A stretch of 64,000 nt of DNA, taken from contig NZ_AP025591.1 of NCBI RefSeq assembly GCF_023169945.1, positions 4,274,481-4,338,480 on the forward strand, in the 5' to 3' direction. This stretch comes from Anaeromyxobacter oryzae (lineage in GTDB: Bacteria; Myxococcota; Myxococcia; Myxococcales; Anaeromyxobacteraceae). Positions within the stretch are counted from its first letter, which is position 1. Every line of letters begins with the position of its first letter. Of this stretch, positions 17,962 to 26,109 are shown one piece after another. Below the pieces are notes generated by a model that had not been told where the DNA came from, made no database searches, and saw only the letters and a list, made by a program, of their open reading frames with translations. The position numbers and the translations under genes were made by a program.

Positions 17962-18468
17962 ATGAGGCGGTGGATGATGGCAGGGAGCGCGGCCCTGCTG
18001 GTTGCGGTCGGGCCGGCGAAGGCGATCGAGCAGGTCGATCGGGCGGCTACCACGCCCGTGGACCTGAAGATCGCCGACGACGTGCGGAACGGCGAGGGCC
18101 GCTTCTCGGGCATCGACTACGCGACGAGCGATCGGTTCCGCCGCGCGTGGCTCGTGCTCCACTATCGGTTCCAGGCGCCCTGCCGGGACTCGGAGGGGGA
18201 GTGCGAGATGGACGCTCCCGTCCAGGTGAGCGTGCCGGGGCTGACCTACGATCCCGCGGCGAAGCGTGTGGTGTACGAGCGGGCCGGAGCCGAGCCCGTG
18301 GTCTGCGCGAGCGTGCGGAGGGGCGGGTTCCCGGGGTTCCGAAGCTCGCTCGCCGCCACCGGGAACTGCGACTACCGCCTGGTCAAGGTCGATCGCCTCG
18401 TCGACGACGGCTTCGCCGGGCGGAAGGATCGGCGCGAGGAGGTTCACTTCGCCGTCCAGGGCCGCTGA
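17962..18468 (+). CDS. secreted hypothetical protein
   Basis: 168 residues with a clear signal peptide (MRRWMMAGSAALLVAVGPAKA). The mature part has four cysteines (APCRD, GECEM, VVCAS, GNCDY), probably two disulfides, and a mix of beta-type segments. I recognise no family. The ATG lies after a GGGAGAACACG stretch that can serve as ribosome site. A strong hairpin follows the stop codon. It is probably periplasmic. Confidence 0.65.
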   Translation: MRRWMMAGSAALLVAVGPAKAIEQVDRAATTPVDLKIADDVRNGEGRFSGIDYATSDRFRRAWLVLHYRFQAPCRDSEGECEMDAPVQVSVPGLTYDPAAKRVVYERAGAEPVVCASVRRGGFPGFRSSLAATGNCDYRLVKVDRLVDDGFAGRKDRREEVHFAVQGR

Positions 18469-18517
18469 CGACGGCGCCGAACCCCGACCACCAGACGCCC
18501 GGCACACGCTGCGCCTG

Positions 18518-18545
18518 CGCCCCGATCACCCTGGTGGTCGGGGCG
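18518..18545 (+). terminator. hairpin after the secreted-protein gene
   Basis: CGCCCCGATCA pairs with TGGTCGGGGCG (one G-U pair) around a six-base loop, followed by TCTTCCGTCGTTCT. A second, wider pairing of the same right arm with an exact 13-base copy at 18482-18494 is also possible. It fits a Rho-independent terminator about 50 bases after the stop at 18468. Confidence 0.6.
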
Positions 18546-18663
18546 TCTTCCGTCGTTCTCGTCTCCTGGAGCCGCCGACTCACGTCGTTCACGACCAGAT
18601 TTCGGCGCGAGCTCGCAGGCGCGCCGGCGGGAAGCGGCAGGAAGACCGTCAGGTTCGTCCGGC

Positions 18664-19569
18664 CTACGTTCGGCCCGTCTCCTCGCGCGCCTTCTCGTAC
18701 CAGCGCACTCCCGCGGCGGAGCTGGCCTCGAGCTCGGCGATGACCTGCGCGCCGAGGAGGAGGATGACGAACACGATCTCGAGCGAGAGCAGCACGACGA
18801 CGACGGTGGCGAGCGACCCGTAGAGCACGTTCACCATCGAGATGTTGGTGAAGAAGTACACCATGAACAACGCGGTGAGTCGCCAGAGCACCGCCGCGGC
18901 GAGGCCTCCGATGAAGGCGCGCCGAGCGGAGATCCTGACCACCGGCAGGACGCGGTAGATGCCGGCGAACAGGACGACCAGCCCGAGGAAGCCCGATAGC
19001 CGCAGGAGCAGCTTGATCCCGGACGCGAGCGGGCGCTGCAGCCCGAACATCCGCAGGTGGTGCTCGTCGAGGGCGTCGAGGCCGGCCGTGAGCAGGGTGA
19101 CGCCCAGGAGAGCCACCATCAGCACCAGCATGAAGAGGTAGGGGAGCAGGGCCGAGACCCAGAAGCTCCGGTGCGCGGCATGGCTGGACGAGCGGAAGAT
19201 CGCTCCAACTGCCTGCTCCAGCATGCGGAACGCGATCGAGCTGAAGAACAGCATGGACACCACGCTGAGAGCGCGGGTGGACGCTTCGGTGTGGAGGAAT
19301 GCCTGCGCCGCCTGCAGGAAGGCGTCCGCGTGCTGAGGGACGAGCGCGGTGAGCGCCGGGCGCAAGATGCCGAGGATGCGAGCCTCGTCGAAGAGGATCG
19401 AGAGAGCGGCCACCGCGAGCGTCAGGAAGGGGACGAGCGAGAGCAGCGCGTTATAGCCAACGCCGCCGGCGAGCAGGATGCCACGGTTGCGCGAGAACGC
19501 GCGCAGGGCCCGGCCGGCGAAGAGCAGCAGGCGCGTGGTCCATCTCCAAACGTCACGAACCGGGTCCAT
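18664..19569 (-). CDS. YihY/virulence factor BrkB family membrane protein
   Basis: 301 residues with about six hydrophobic helices. The early block RNRGILLAGGVGYNALLSLVPFLTLAVA and a later FTNISMVNVLYGSLATVVVVLL with charged tail are characteristic of the YihY/BrkB family (once mis-annotated as RNase BN). The function is unknown, but an envelope role is generally assumed. The gene lies 105 bases downstream of the Mla-type operon on the same strand, which is suggestive for a lipid or envelope function. Confidence 0.9.
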   Translation of the reverse strand: MDPVRDVWRWTTRLLLFAGRALRAFSRNRGILLAGGVGYNALLSLVPFLTLAVAALSILFDEARILGILRPALTALVPQHADAFLQAAQAFLHTEASTRALSVVSMLFFSSIAFRMLEQAVGAIFRSSSHAAHRSFWVSALLPYLFMLVLMVALLGVTLLTAGLDALDEHHLRMFGLQRPLASGIKLLLRLSGFLGLVVLFAGIYRVLPVVRISARRAFIGGLAAAVLWRLTALFMVYFFTNISMVNVLYGSLATVVVVLLSLEIVFVILLLGAQVIAELEASSAAGVRWYEKAREETGRT

Positions 19570-19674
19570 GGCGCCTCACCTGCCGTCTTCCCCTCGGCCA
19601 CTCGCTCGCTGTCACGAGGACGCGCGGGAGTTCCACTACACGGCGAAACTCGAGAGGCGCGGCGGAGCGCCAGC

Positions 19675-20298
19675 TTACTCCGTCGACCCGACGCAGTACG
19701 CGACGATGTCGTCCAGCACCCGCCGGACGGCGCGGTTGGCGGCCACGACGCCGCCGTACGGGTCGTCGGAGAGCGCCTCCTCCACGGTCTCGAATTCCCG
19801 GGCCCCGAGCACACGTCGAGAGGCCACGTCGGAGAGCTGGACGCGTACGGTCAACCGGACGCGGCTCGGACGAACCGTGAACTCGTGCTGCAGCCGCACG
19901 ATCTCGGATTCGAGGCGCAGTCCCGCAGCGGCGGCGGTGCCGGCCTCGGACACGGACTGGAACCGCCCACTGCGCTCGAGCGCCCGGACGAGCAGCGGGG
20001 CGAGCATGCGCGCCGGCGCGTCCACCCACTCGTTGCGTGAGAAGAACTCGAGCTCGTGCGATCTCCGCACGTAGACGATGCGCGGTCCGTCGAAGCCCGC
20101 CGCGGCGGTGGGGACCGCCACCACCAGGGCAGGCCCCGGCCCGGCGACGGGCTGACCCTCGAAGTCCGCCTGGAGTTCGTAGCGCGTCGGCGGTGTCGAC
20201 GGTCCGAGGGAGACGCAGGCGATCAGACCCCCCATCACGGCTCCGAGGGCCGCCCGGATGGCCCCGCGGCTCGACGGCGCGCAGGTCACGTCACTCAC
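19675..20298 (-). CDS. ABC-type transport auxiliary lipoprotein (PqiC-like)
   Basis: 207 residues. The lipobox is LIAC, followed by TPPTRYELQADF. The core has VVAVPTAAAGFDGPRIVYVRRSHELEFFSRNEWVDAP, a block typical of PqiC/YmbA lipoproteins that partner MCE proteins. It is the last gene of the four-gene Mla-type operon and overlaps the MCE gene by eight bases. It probably sits at the inner leaflet of the outer membrane as the receiving or docking partner for lipid transfer. Confidence 0.87.
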   Translation of the reverse strand: MSDVTCAPSSRGAIRAALGAVMGGLIACVSLGPSTPPTRYELQADFEGQPVAGPGPALVVAVPTAAAGFDGPRIVYVRRSHELEFFSRNEWVDAPARMLAPLLVRALERSGRFQSVSEAGTAAAAGLRLESEIVRLQHEFTVRPSRVRLTVRVQLSDVASRRVLGAREFETVEEALSDDPYGGVVAANRAVRRVLDDIVAYCVGSTE

Positions 20299-21178
20299 CC
20301 GGTCCCGGTGGCGGCGTCTGGCCGCCGAGGAGCGCTCCCCGGTTCCGCGCGAGCTCGCGCGAGACGCGGCCGAGCGCGGCGGCCGCCTCCGTCAGCTCGG
20401 CGACGAGCCGGTCGACCTCCACCAGCGAGCTGCCGTTGATCTGCTGAAGGGTCCGGCTGGTCTCCTGAGCTGCGCGCGCTGCCTCGTCGACCGCGGCGCG
20501 CGCCGCAGATCCCACCCCCTTCACCTCGTCTGCCATCCGCTCGACCGCCTCGGCCCCTCGCCCCATCCGCGCGGCGACCCCGGACAGCTGCGCGCTCGCC
20601 TCGGCGACGTGGCGCAGGGACGTCGCGGCGTCGGCGATCGCGGCGTCGATGTCCCCGGATCTCCCGGCGAGCGAAGCGACGAGCCGCTGCACGTCCGAGG
20701 CGGTCTCCCCGAGGTCGCCGAGGAGCGTCGTCACGGCGGTCTCGAGACGGCTCATCGTCGACGGGGCGGTTCGGATCACCGGGTACGGTTCGCCGGGCGC
20801 GCGCGCGAGCGGAGGAGAGTCGCGCCTGGTCCCGCTGAGCTCGACGGACGCGATGCCGGTCAACCCCTGGAACGCCAGGACCGCGACCGTGTCCTGGCTG
20901 ACGGGGGTGCCGCGCGCGACCTCGAGCACGAGCCGGACCTGCGCGGGATCGGCGGGATCGAGCGAGATCTCACGGACGGACCCGACCGGCACCCCCCGGT
21001 ACTTCACCGGCGCGCCGCGGCTGAGGCCGGACACCGACTCCGCGAACCGGGCGACGTATCTCTCCTGCCGCCTGCCGGGGACCCCTCCCGCCGCGAGCCA
21101 CAGGCCCACGAGGATCGCGACGGCCCCGAGCCCCAGGAGGAATGCGCCCACGGCCGCGAAGTTCGGCTGCGCCCTCAT
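20291..21178 (-). CDS. MCE/MlaD-type substrate-binding protein of lipid transport
   Basis: 295 residues. One N-terminal membrane helix (AVGAFLLGLGAVAILVGLWLA) is followed by a single MCE domain (SVSGLSRGAPVKYRGVPVG through VAVLAFQGLTGIASVEL), then a long helical tail rich in Ala, Arg and Val from about residue 140, probably a periplasmic coiled coil. The protein anchors in the inner membrane and forms a hexameric lipid channel in known relatives. Its start overlaps the stop of the ATPase gene by four bases (ATGA). Confidence 0.92.
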   Translation of the reverse strand: MRAQPNFAAVGAFLLGLGAVAILVGLWLAAGGVPGRRQERYVARFAESVSGLSRGAPVKYRGVPVGSVREISLDPADPAQVRLVLEVARGTPVSQDTVAVLAFQGLTGIASVELSGTRRDSPPLARAPGEPYPVIRTAPSTMSRLETAVTTLLGDLGETASDVQRLVASLAGRSGDIDAAIADAATSLRHVAEASAQLSGVAARMGRGAEAVERMADEVKGVGSAARAAVDEAARAAQETSRTLQQINGSSLVEVDRLVAELTEAAAALGRVSRELARNRGALLGGQTPPPGPGE

Positions 21179-21960
21179 CGCGGTGCCCCCGCAGGTCCGC
21201 TGCGTGTCCCGGGGAAGTAGGCGCGCACCACGGGTTCATCCGACCGCGACACCTCCGCCATCGTGCCCGCAGCGACGATCCGCCCTTCCCCGAGGAATGC
21301 GACGTGGTCGGCGACGTTCCACAGGAGCCCGAGATCTCGCGTGACCACGAAGACCGTGAGCCCCAGGAGCTCGTTGAGGTGCCGCACCAGCTCCTCGAAC
21401 TCCTTGCCGCTCGCCGGATCGAGCCCCGCGCTCGGCTCGTCGAGGAACAGCAGCTCCGGGTCCAGCGCGATCGCCCGGGCCAGGGCGGCGCGCCTGCGCA
21501 TCCCACCGGAGAGCTGCGACGGGTACTTGGGCCCGGCGCCGGGGGGGAGCCCCACCAGCGCGATCTTCAGGGCTGCGATCTCGTCCCGGAGCGTCCGGCC
21601 GAGTCGCGAGCGCTCCCGCAGCGGCAACGCGACGTTCTCCGCGACGGTGAGGGAGCTGAAGAGCGCGCCACGCTCGAAGACGACGCCGCAGCGCCGCCGG
21701 AGCTCGAGGGCCTCCTCGTCGCCCATTGCCACCACGTCTCGCCCGAGCACCCGGATCGACCCGGAGTCCGGCACATGGAGCGCCAGGGCCTCCCTGAGGA
21801 GCAGGGTCTTTCCACAGCCGCTCGGCCCTGCGAGCGCGAAGATCCTCCCCCGGTGGACGTCCAGCGTCACCCCGTCGTGGATGGCGTCGCCGCCGACCGT
21901 GGTGTGGACGTCACGAATGGCGATCACGATCTCCGGCGCTGACGGGACCGAGGTGGCCAT
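21175..21960 (-). CDS. MlaF-type ABC transporter ATP-binding protein
   Basis: 261 residues. Walker A is GPSGCGKT near residue 40, the Q-loop region reads VVFERGALFSSLTVAENV, the signature is LSGGMRRRAALARAIA, Walker B is LLFLDEPSAGLDP, and a switch region follows (FVVTRDLGLLWN) in which the usual switch His is replaced by Arg (VTR-D where MlaF-type proteins usually have VTH-D). That substitution is unusual and could weaken ATP hydrolysis. The gene lies between the permease and MCE genes of the operon. Confidence 0.93.
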   Translation of the reverse strand: MATSVPSAPEIVIAIRDVHTTVGGDAIHDGVTLDVHRGRIFALAGPSGCGKTLLLREALALHVPDSGSIRVLGRDVVAMGDEEALELRRRCGVVFERGALFSSLTVAENVALPLRERSRLGRTLRDEIAALKIALVGLPPGAGPKYPSQLSGGMRRRAALARAIALDPELLFLDEPSAGLDPASGKEFEELVRHLNELLGLTVFVVTRDLGLLWNVADHVAFLGEGRIVAAGTMAEVSRSDEPVVRAYFPGTRSGPAGAPR

Positions 21961-21963
21961 GGA

Positions 21964-23079
21964 TCAGATCCCGAGCTGCCTCGCGACCACCAGCACGAAC
22001 GCATCCGCGACGACCACCAGGAACATCGACTGGACGACCGCCCCGGTGGTGCGCCGCCCGACGCTGCCCGCGTCGTCGGTCACCTGCAATCCCTGGTAGC
22101 AGCCGACGGCCGCGACGATCACCGCGAACACCGGCGCCTTGCCCACGCCGAGGAGATAGTTCGAGGCGCGGATCTCGCGGGCGACGCGCCCGAGGAACTC
22201 ACCGGCGCCCATCGCGAGCTCCGTCCTCGCGACCACCATGGCGCCGGCCAGGCCGAGGACGTCCGCCACCACGGTGAGGAGCGGGAGGACCAGCAGGAGC
22301 GCGGCGATCCTCGGCAGGACGAGGACCTCGATGGGCGAGAGGCCGACCGCTCGCAGCGAGTCGATCTCCCCCGTCATCTTCATCGCGCCGATCTGTGCGG
22401 CGTACGCGGAGCCCGAGCGCCCCGCGACGATGATGGCCATGACGAGCGGCGACAGCTCTCGCATCATCGCGAGACCGACCAGGTCCGCGACGAGGATGCC
22501 GGCGCCGAAAGGGCGCAACAGCACCGATGCCTGGAAGGCGATCACGACCCCGATGAAGAACGACAGCAAGGCGGCGGTGGGAAGAGCTTCGAACCCCGCA
22601 GCCTGCACGTGCTGCAGCATCTGTCGCCAGCGGACCCGGAACGGTCCGGCGCGGGCGCGCGCCGCCGTGACGCCCATCTCGCCGAAGAAGGCGACGAGGC
22701 CACCGAGCTCGCGGCCGGAATCCCACGCCCTGCGCCCCAGCGTCGGAAGGAAGCGCGCACGCTCGCGCCCACGCGGCGGCCCGCCGACGGCGCCCGAGGA
22801 TGTCACGATCTCGAGGAGCGCCTCGTGCTCGGGGCGGAGCCTCAGGGTGACCGTATGTCCGCTGCGCTCGAGCCCGCGCGCGGTCCTCGCCAGCAGCCAG
22901 GCTCCGGCCGTGTCCATCGCCCCGACGGCGGTGGCGTCGACCGCCACTGCGACGCCCTCGGGCCACGCGAGCCCCCGAAGAGCTCGCTCCACGCGGCCGA
23001 TGCGATGGATCGTCCACGAGCCGCTGCAGCGCACCGCGCCACCCTCGACTCGGATGCCGGGTGAGCCCGCAAGGGCCAT
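21964..23079 (-). CDS. MlaE-type ABC permease with N-terminal STAS (MlaB-like) domain
   Basis: 371 residues. Residues about 1-95 form a STAS domain (ISRIGRVE-like pattern, then VAVDATAVGAMDTAGAWLLARTARGLERSG, the MlaB/anti-sigma-antagonist signature). After a linker, the MlaE permease begins (about 110 on), with IAFQASVLLRPFGAGILVADLVGLAMMRELSPLVMAIIVAGRSGSAYAAQIGAM, the family's key block. The fusion replaces a separate mlaB. I start at the ATG at 23079, where the STAS domain begins. First gene of the operon. Confidence 0.92.
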   Translation of the reverse strand: MALAGSPGIRVEGGAVRCSGSWTIHRIGRVERALRGLAWPEGVAVAVDATAVGAMDTAGAWLLARTARGLERSGHTVTLRLRPEHEALLEIVTSSGAVGGPPRGRERARFLPTLGRRAWDSGRELGGLVAFFGEMGVTAARARAGPFRVRWRQMLQHVQAAGFEALPTAALLSFFIGVVIAFQASVLLRPFGAGILVADLVGLAMMRELSPLVMAIIVAGRSGSAYAAQIGAMKMTGEIDSLRAVGLSPIEVLVLPRIAALLLVLPLLTVVADVLGLAGAMVVARTELAMGAGEFLGRVAREIRASNYLLGVGKAPVFAVIVAAVGCYQGLQVTDDAGSVGRRTTGAVVQSMFLVVVADAFVLVVARQLGI

Positions 23080-23547
23080 CGTCCGCTCCGTCCCGCCGGG
23101 GCCGGTCCAGAAGAGCCCGGCTTCCCGAATCAACGGTAAGAACGAACCCCTGTGATGGAAACGAGGGCCCCGCCGAGCGCGAATCGACGGAGCCGCTCCG
23201 CCCGCGGCGACGGCGACCACGCCGTTTCGGATGGGCGGGTCACCCCGCTGCGGTCAGGGGGCGCACCGAGAGTAAAATGATGCGGCGCTGCTCCCGTCCA
23301 CACCGACGTGGAGCGCGGCTTCACCCGGTCGCCTCCTGGGCAGCGCGAGGATGCCGCGGAATCGCGCAGAGGACCCCGAGATACCGTCGAAGCACGGGTC
23401 GTCGAAGCGCTCCTCGGGGCCTACCTTGAAAGCGGTCGGGCTGACCGGACGTCCTGCTCGACCACCTGCCCACCCGCGCCGAGCCATCGACTCCTCGCCT
23501 CTGGACCGCTCGCCTCTTCGGCGTCCGAACGGCAAGGACGGTGGATC
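23080..23547. other. 468-base divergent intergenic region
   Basis: It holds the promoters of the Mla-type operon (minus) and the zinc-ribbon/AtpZ pair (plus). AGTAAAATGATG near 23271 is the most AT-rich spot. Short ORFs inside lack ribosome sites and look random. No repeat or hairpin stands out. Confidence 0.45.
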
Positions 23548-23811
23548 ATGATGCAGACCGACGGGCTGAGGCCGATCGTCGAAGCCCTGGATCGCGAGAT
23601 GTCACGCCTCCTCGCCCGGCCGGACTCGACGGGCGCCGACACGACGGCGCTGCTGTCGTCGTGGGCCGAGCTGATCGAGTTCCTCGGGCTCGGGCCGCCG
23701 CCCGAGCTGCGGTCGTGTCCCTTCTGCGGGAGCGTCGGGATGCGCGCCGCGACCCGGTGCGGCACCTGCTGGAGGAAGCTCGAGCCCGCAGCGCCGCTCG
23801 CGAGCGCGTGA
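23548..23811 (+). CDS. small zinc-ribbon protein, partner of AtpZ-like gene
   Basis: 87 residues. The N-terminal half is helical (LRPIVEALDREMSRLLARP, then a leucine-rich WAELIEFLGLG). The C-terminal half has two Cys pairs, SCPFCGSVG and RCGTCWRKL, spaced like a zinc ribbon. I do not recognise a family. Tandem ATGs at 23548 and 23551 follow a GGACGG stretch. The stop overlaps the AtpZ-like start by one base (TGATG), so the two proteins are made together. Confidence 0.65.
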   Translation: MMQTDGLRPIVEALDREMSRLLARPDSTGADTTALLSSWAELIEFLGLGPPPELRSCPFCGSVGMRAATRCGTCWRKLEPAAPLASA

Positions 23812-24098
23812 TGCCGGCCCCCGTGGACGCGAAGATCGACCCGGGGCCCAGGGACTCCGAGCGCGGGCTCTCGGGCGGCGCGGCTGCCTACCGGCGGGCA
23901 GAACCCTACATGGCGGCGTCCAGCACGCTCATGGGCTCGGTGGCGGCGTTCACGGCCATCGGCTACGGGCTCGACCGCTGGTTGGGCCACACCGTGCAGT
24001 GGCTGCTGGTCACGGGCGCGGTGATCGGGATCGTGGTCGGATTCATCGGCTTCTTCACGAGGGTGCTGCGCGCCGATGCTGACGCGAAACGCGCCTGA
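23811..24098 (+). CDS. AtpZ/AtpI family small membrane protein
   Basis: 95 residues with two hydrophobic helices (SSTLMGSVAAFTAIGYGLDRWLGH and VQWLLVTGAVIGIVVGFIGFFTRVL). The G-Y-x-L-D-x-W-L turn between them is the AtpZ/AtpI signature. Members usually sit ahead of ATP-synthase genes and help assembly or Mg2+/Ca2+ entry. Here no ATP-synthase gene is near: upstream is the zinc-ribbon gene, downstream a convergent AI-2E transporter. So either a second, detached copy or a different role. Confidence 0.82.
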   Translation: MPAPVDAKIDPGPRDSERGLSGGAAAYRRAEPYMAASSTLMGSVAAFTAIGYGLDRWLGHTVQWLLVTGAVIGIVVGFIGFFTRVLRADADAKRA

Positions 24099-24148
24099 AC
24101 CCACCGGTGCGTGGACGTCGAAGCGGGCTCTCGGCCGTCCCGGCGGAG

Positions 24149-25237
24149 CTACGGATCCGGCGGGGCGCTCGGGGCTCCTCGCTTTCCGCCCGTCCGCCGG
24201 AGCAGCAGCAGCTCCCGCATCACGATCTGCGCTGCGGCCGCGACCGGCACCGCCAGGATCGCCCCTGCGATCCCCATGAACTCCGCCAGGAACAAAATCG
24301 CCAGGAGGGTGACGAGCGGGTTCACGTCGACGGCGCGCCGGTAGATGAGCGGCGCGAGGACGTTGCCCTCCAGCTGCCCGTACAGGACGAAGTAGATCGC
24401 GGCCGCGAGCGCCTTCCAGCCACCGCCGGTGACGAGCACGAACAGGGTGACGGTCGCGCCGGACACGAGGGGTCCCGCGTACGGGACGAGGCTCGACGAG
24501 CCGCTCAGGATCCCGAGCGGCAGGAAGAAGGGCGTCCGGAGGATGACGAGGAGCACCGTCGTCAGCGTCCCGTTGATGACACAGATCCCCAGGAGCCCGC
24601 CGAGGTAACCGCCCATGGCGCGGTAGATGTTCGAGGCGATCCGCTCGGCCCGCTCGCGGCTCGCCGGGCTCACCACCTCGGCGAAGAACGTGGCGGCGAG
24701 GTCGCGACCGAACACCAGCATGAACACGGCGAGGAACACGAAGGCGAGGATCCCGCCCAGCGCGCTGACGATCCCGCCCACCGCGGTGCTCACCGCCGTG
24801 GCCGCGCCCGGGACCGACTCGCGAAGCTGCTCGAGGAAGTGGAAGCGTGAATCGAGGCTGGCGAAGAGCGGGGTGTCGTGCAGCTTCCGCCACAGGGCAG
24901 GAGCTTCGGCGGTGAGCGCCCTCGCCTGGCTCACGATGGGCGGGACGAGGAGGAATCCCAGCGCGAGCCAGACGACGAGGAGCCCGCAGAGGACGGCGGC
25001 GATCGCCCACGGGCGCCGGAGCCCCCGCCGCGCGAGCGCCTCGACCGCGTGATCCATCGCCACCGCGGCGATCGCGCCACCGAGCGTGAGGAGGAGGGCG
25101 ACCCTGGTCTTCAGGAGGAACAAGACCAGCGCGGCCGCGAGCGCGACGCCGAAGCACACCGTGAAGACGGTCGCGAGGCTCACCTGCGATCGGCGAGGCG
25201 GGACCGAGGCGGGCTTGCCAGGGCGGTCGGACGACAC
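24149..25237 (-). CDS. AI-2E family transporter, second copy
   Basis: 362 residues. It has the same layout as the protein at 5038-6183: N-terminal helices (LFLLKTRVALLLTLGG), a soluble insert (about residues 105-150), and a C-terminal bundle with the family block YGQLEGNVLAPLIYRRAVDVNPL and IAGAILAVPVAAAAQIVM. The two proteins differ widely, so they are not a recent duplication. It is convergent with the AtpZ-like gene. The substrate is unknown. Confidence 0.9.
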   Translation of the reverse strand: MSSDRPGKPASVPPRRSQVSLATVFTVCFGVALAAALVLFLLKTRVALLLTLGGAIAAVAMDHAVEALARRGLRRPWAIAAVLCGLLVVWLALGFLLVPPIVSQARALTAEAPALWRKLHDTPLFASLDSRFHFLEQLRESVPGAATAVSTAVGGIVSALGGILAFVFLAVFMLVFGRDLAATFFAEVVSPASRERAERIASNIYRAMGGYLGGLLGICVINGTLTTVLLVILRTPFFLPLGILSGSSSLVPYAGPLVSGATVTLFVLVTGGGWKALAAAIYFVLYGQLEGNVLAPLIYRRAVDVNPLVTLLAILFLAEFMGIAGAILAVPVAAAAQIVMRELLLLRRTGGKRGAPSAPPDP

Positions 25238-25321
25238 GGGCTGAACCTCGGACTCCGCTTCGGCTGCGCGGCGTATCAGGGGCGGCGGCGGGGGAGATCG
25301 GCCCGGTGCGAGGTCGACGGC

Positions 25322-25714
25322 CTACTCCGTCGTCTTGCCGTCGAAGTGCTCGTCGTCGGCCTCTGCTTCGGCGCGGGTACGGTGGACGACGGCGTCCCGA
25401 TGATTCGGGGGCGCATAGAGCGTGTAGAGCTTCAGTGGAACACTGCCGGTGTTGATGATGTTGTGCTTCGTGCCAGCCGGGACGACGACCCCGAAGCCCG
25501 CTCGGAGCGCCGTCCGAACGCCATCGAGGACCGCCTCGCCCGAACCCTCCTCCACGCGAAAGAACTGGTCGAGCTCGTGGACTTCCGCGCCGATCTCTCC
25601 CCTGGGCTCCAGCGACATGACGACGAGCTGGCAGTGCTGGGCCGTGTAGAGCACCCGGCGAAACTCGTGGTTCTTTATGGCGAGACTCTCGATGTCTTGC
25701 ACGAAGCCTTTCAT
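25322..25714 (-). CDS. small cupin-domain protein
   Basis: 130 residues forming one cupin barrel. Motif 1 is visible in IGAEVHELDQFFRVEEGSGEAVLDG (His, Glu), motif 2 in GVVVPAGTKHNIINTG (second His). Metal ligands are therefore largely present. Small one-domain cupins act as metal-dependent enzymes, sugar isomerase-like proteins or sensors; no specific role can be given. The gene lies in the same direction as its neighbours, about 84 bases downstream of the AI-2E transporter start. Confidence 0.88.
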   Translation of the reverse strand: MKGFVQDIESLAIKNHEFRRVLYTAQHCQLVVMSLEPRGEIGAEVHELDQFFRVEEGSGEAVLDGVRTALRAGFGVVVPAGTKHNIINTGSVPLKLYTLYAPPNHRDAVVHRTRAEAEADDEHFDGKTTE

Positions 25715-25814
25715 GACCGACTCCCTGTCGTTCAGGGTCTCCTCGGCGCGCTCGACACGCGACTTCCCATTCGGGGGACGAGGTCGAATGCGATCGTCGC
25801 GACGAGCGGTCCTC

Positions 25815-25964
25815 CTAGACCACGCGGCGACCCTGGATCACGCGGACCAGCAACACGACGACGGCCGCCACGAGCAGGAGGTGGATGAGGCCGCCCATGG
25901 TGGTGGAGGTGACGAGACCGACCGCCCAGAGCGCGAGCAGGATGATCACGAGGGTCCAGAGCAT
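25815..25964 (-). CDS. lmo0937-type small membrane protein (DUF5670-like)
   Basis: 49 residues: MLWTLVIILLALWAVGLVTS, a short turn with TMGGLIHLLLVAAVVVLLV, and a basic end (QGRRVV). This is the lmo0937 pattern, two short hydrophobic helices with a conserved L-W-x-x-G-L and G-x-x-H-L-L-L. The family is widespread, often induced in stress, and of unknown role. AAGGGAG lies just before the ATG. A sigma-54-like site and a palindrome lie upstream (25997-26012 and 26086-26100). A paralogue sits at 49470-49619. Confidence 0.88.
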   Translation of the reverse strand: MLWTLVIILLALWAVGLVTSTTMGGLIHLLLVAAVVVLLVRVIQGRRVV

Positions 25965-25996
25965 GATGACTCCCTTCAGGTCCTGATCGCTTCCGG

Positions 25997-26012
25997 AGCA
26001 CGCGCCGTGCCC
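25997..26012 (-). promoter_or_regulatory. sigma-54-like -24/-12 promoter of lmo0937 gene
   Basis: On the minus strand it reads GGGCACGGCGCGTGCT. The GG and GC dinucleotides are exactly 12 bases apart, as in sigma-54 promoters (consensus TGGCACG-N4-TTGC). Transcription would begin near 25986, about 22 bases before the ATG at 25964, leaving room for the AAGGGAG site. Confidence 0.6.
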
Positions 26013-26085
26013 GTCGCGTGTTCCGGGCAACCGTCCGACATCCCTGCCGCGCCCGCGGACGGGTGGACCGCGCGGGCGTTCTCGA

Positions 26086-26100
26086 GAACGTTCGCGAACG
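26086..26100. promoter_or_regulatory. palindromic putative activator site
   Basis: GAACGTTCGCGAACG, containing the perfect 12-base palindrome CGTTCGCGAACG (26089-26100). Its centre lies about 108 bases upstream of the predicted start at 25986, a usual distance for sigma-54 activator sites. Confidence 0.55.
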
Positions 26101-26109
26101 GTCCGCTCG

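Larger units (their letters stand above)
25991..26103. repeat. promoter module, copy 1 (upstream of lmo0937 gene)
   Basis: About 112 bases that match 30639-30750 closely, with one single-base indel over the 90 bases between the -12 site and the palindrome. The shared parts are the AGCACNCGCCGTGCCC site, GGCAACCGTCCGA and the GAACGTTCGCGAACG palindrome. Both copies are upstream of minus-strand genes for small envelope proteins that are otherwise unrelated, so the module, not the coding region, was duplicated or conserved. Confidence 0.75.
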
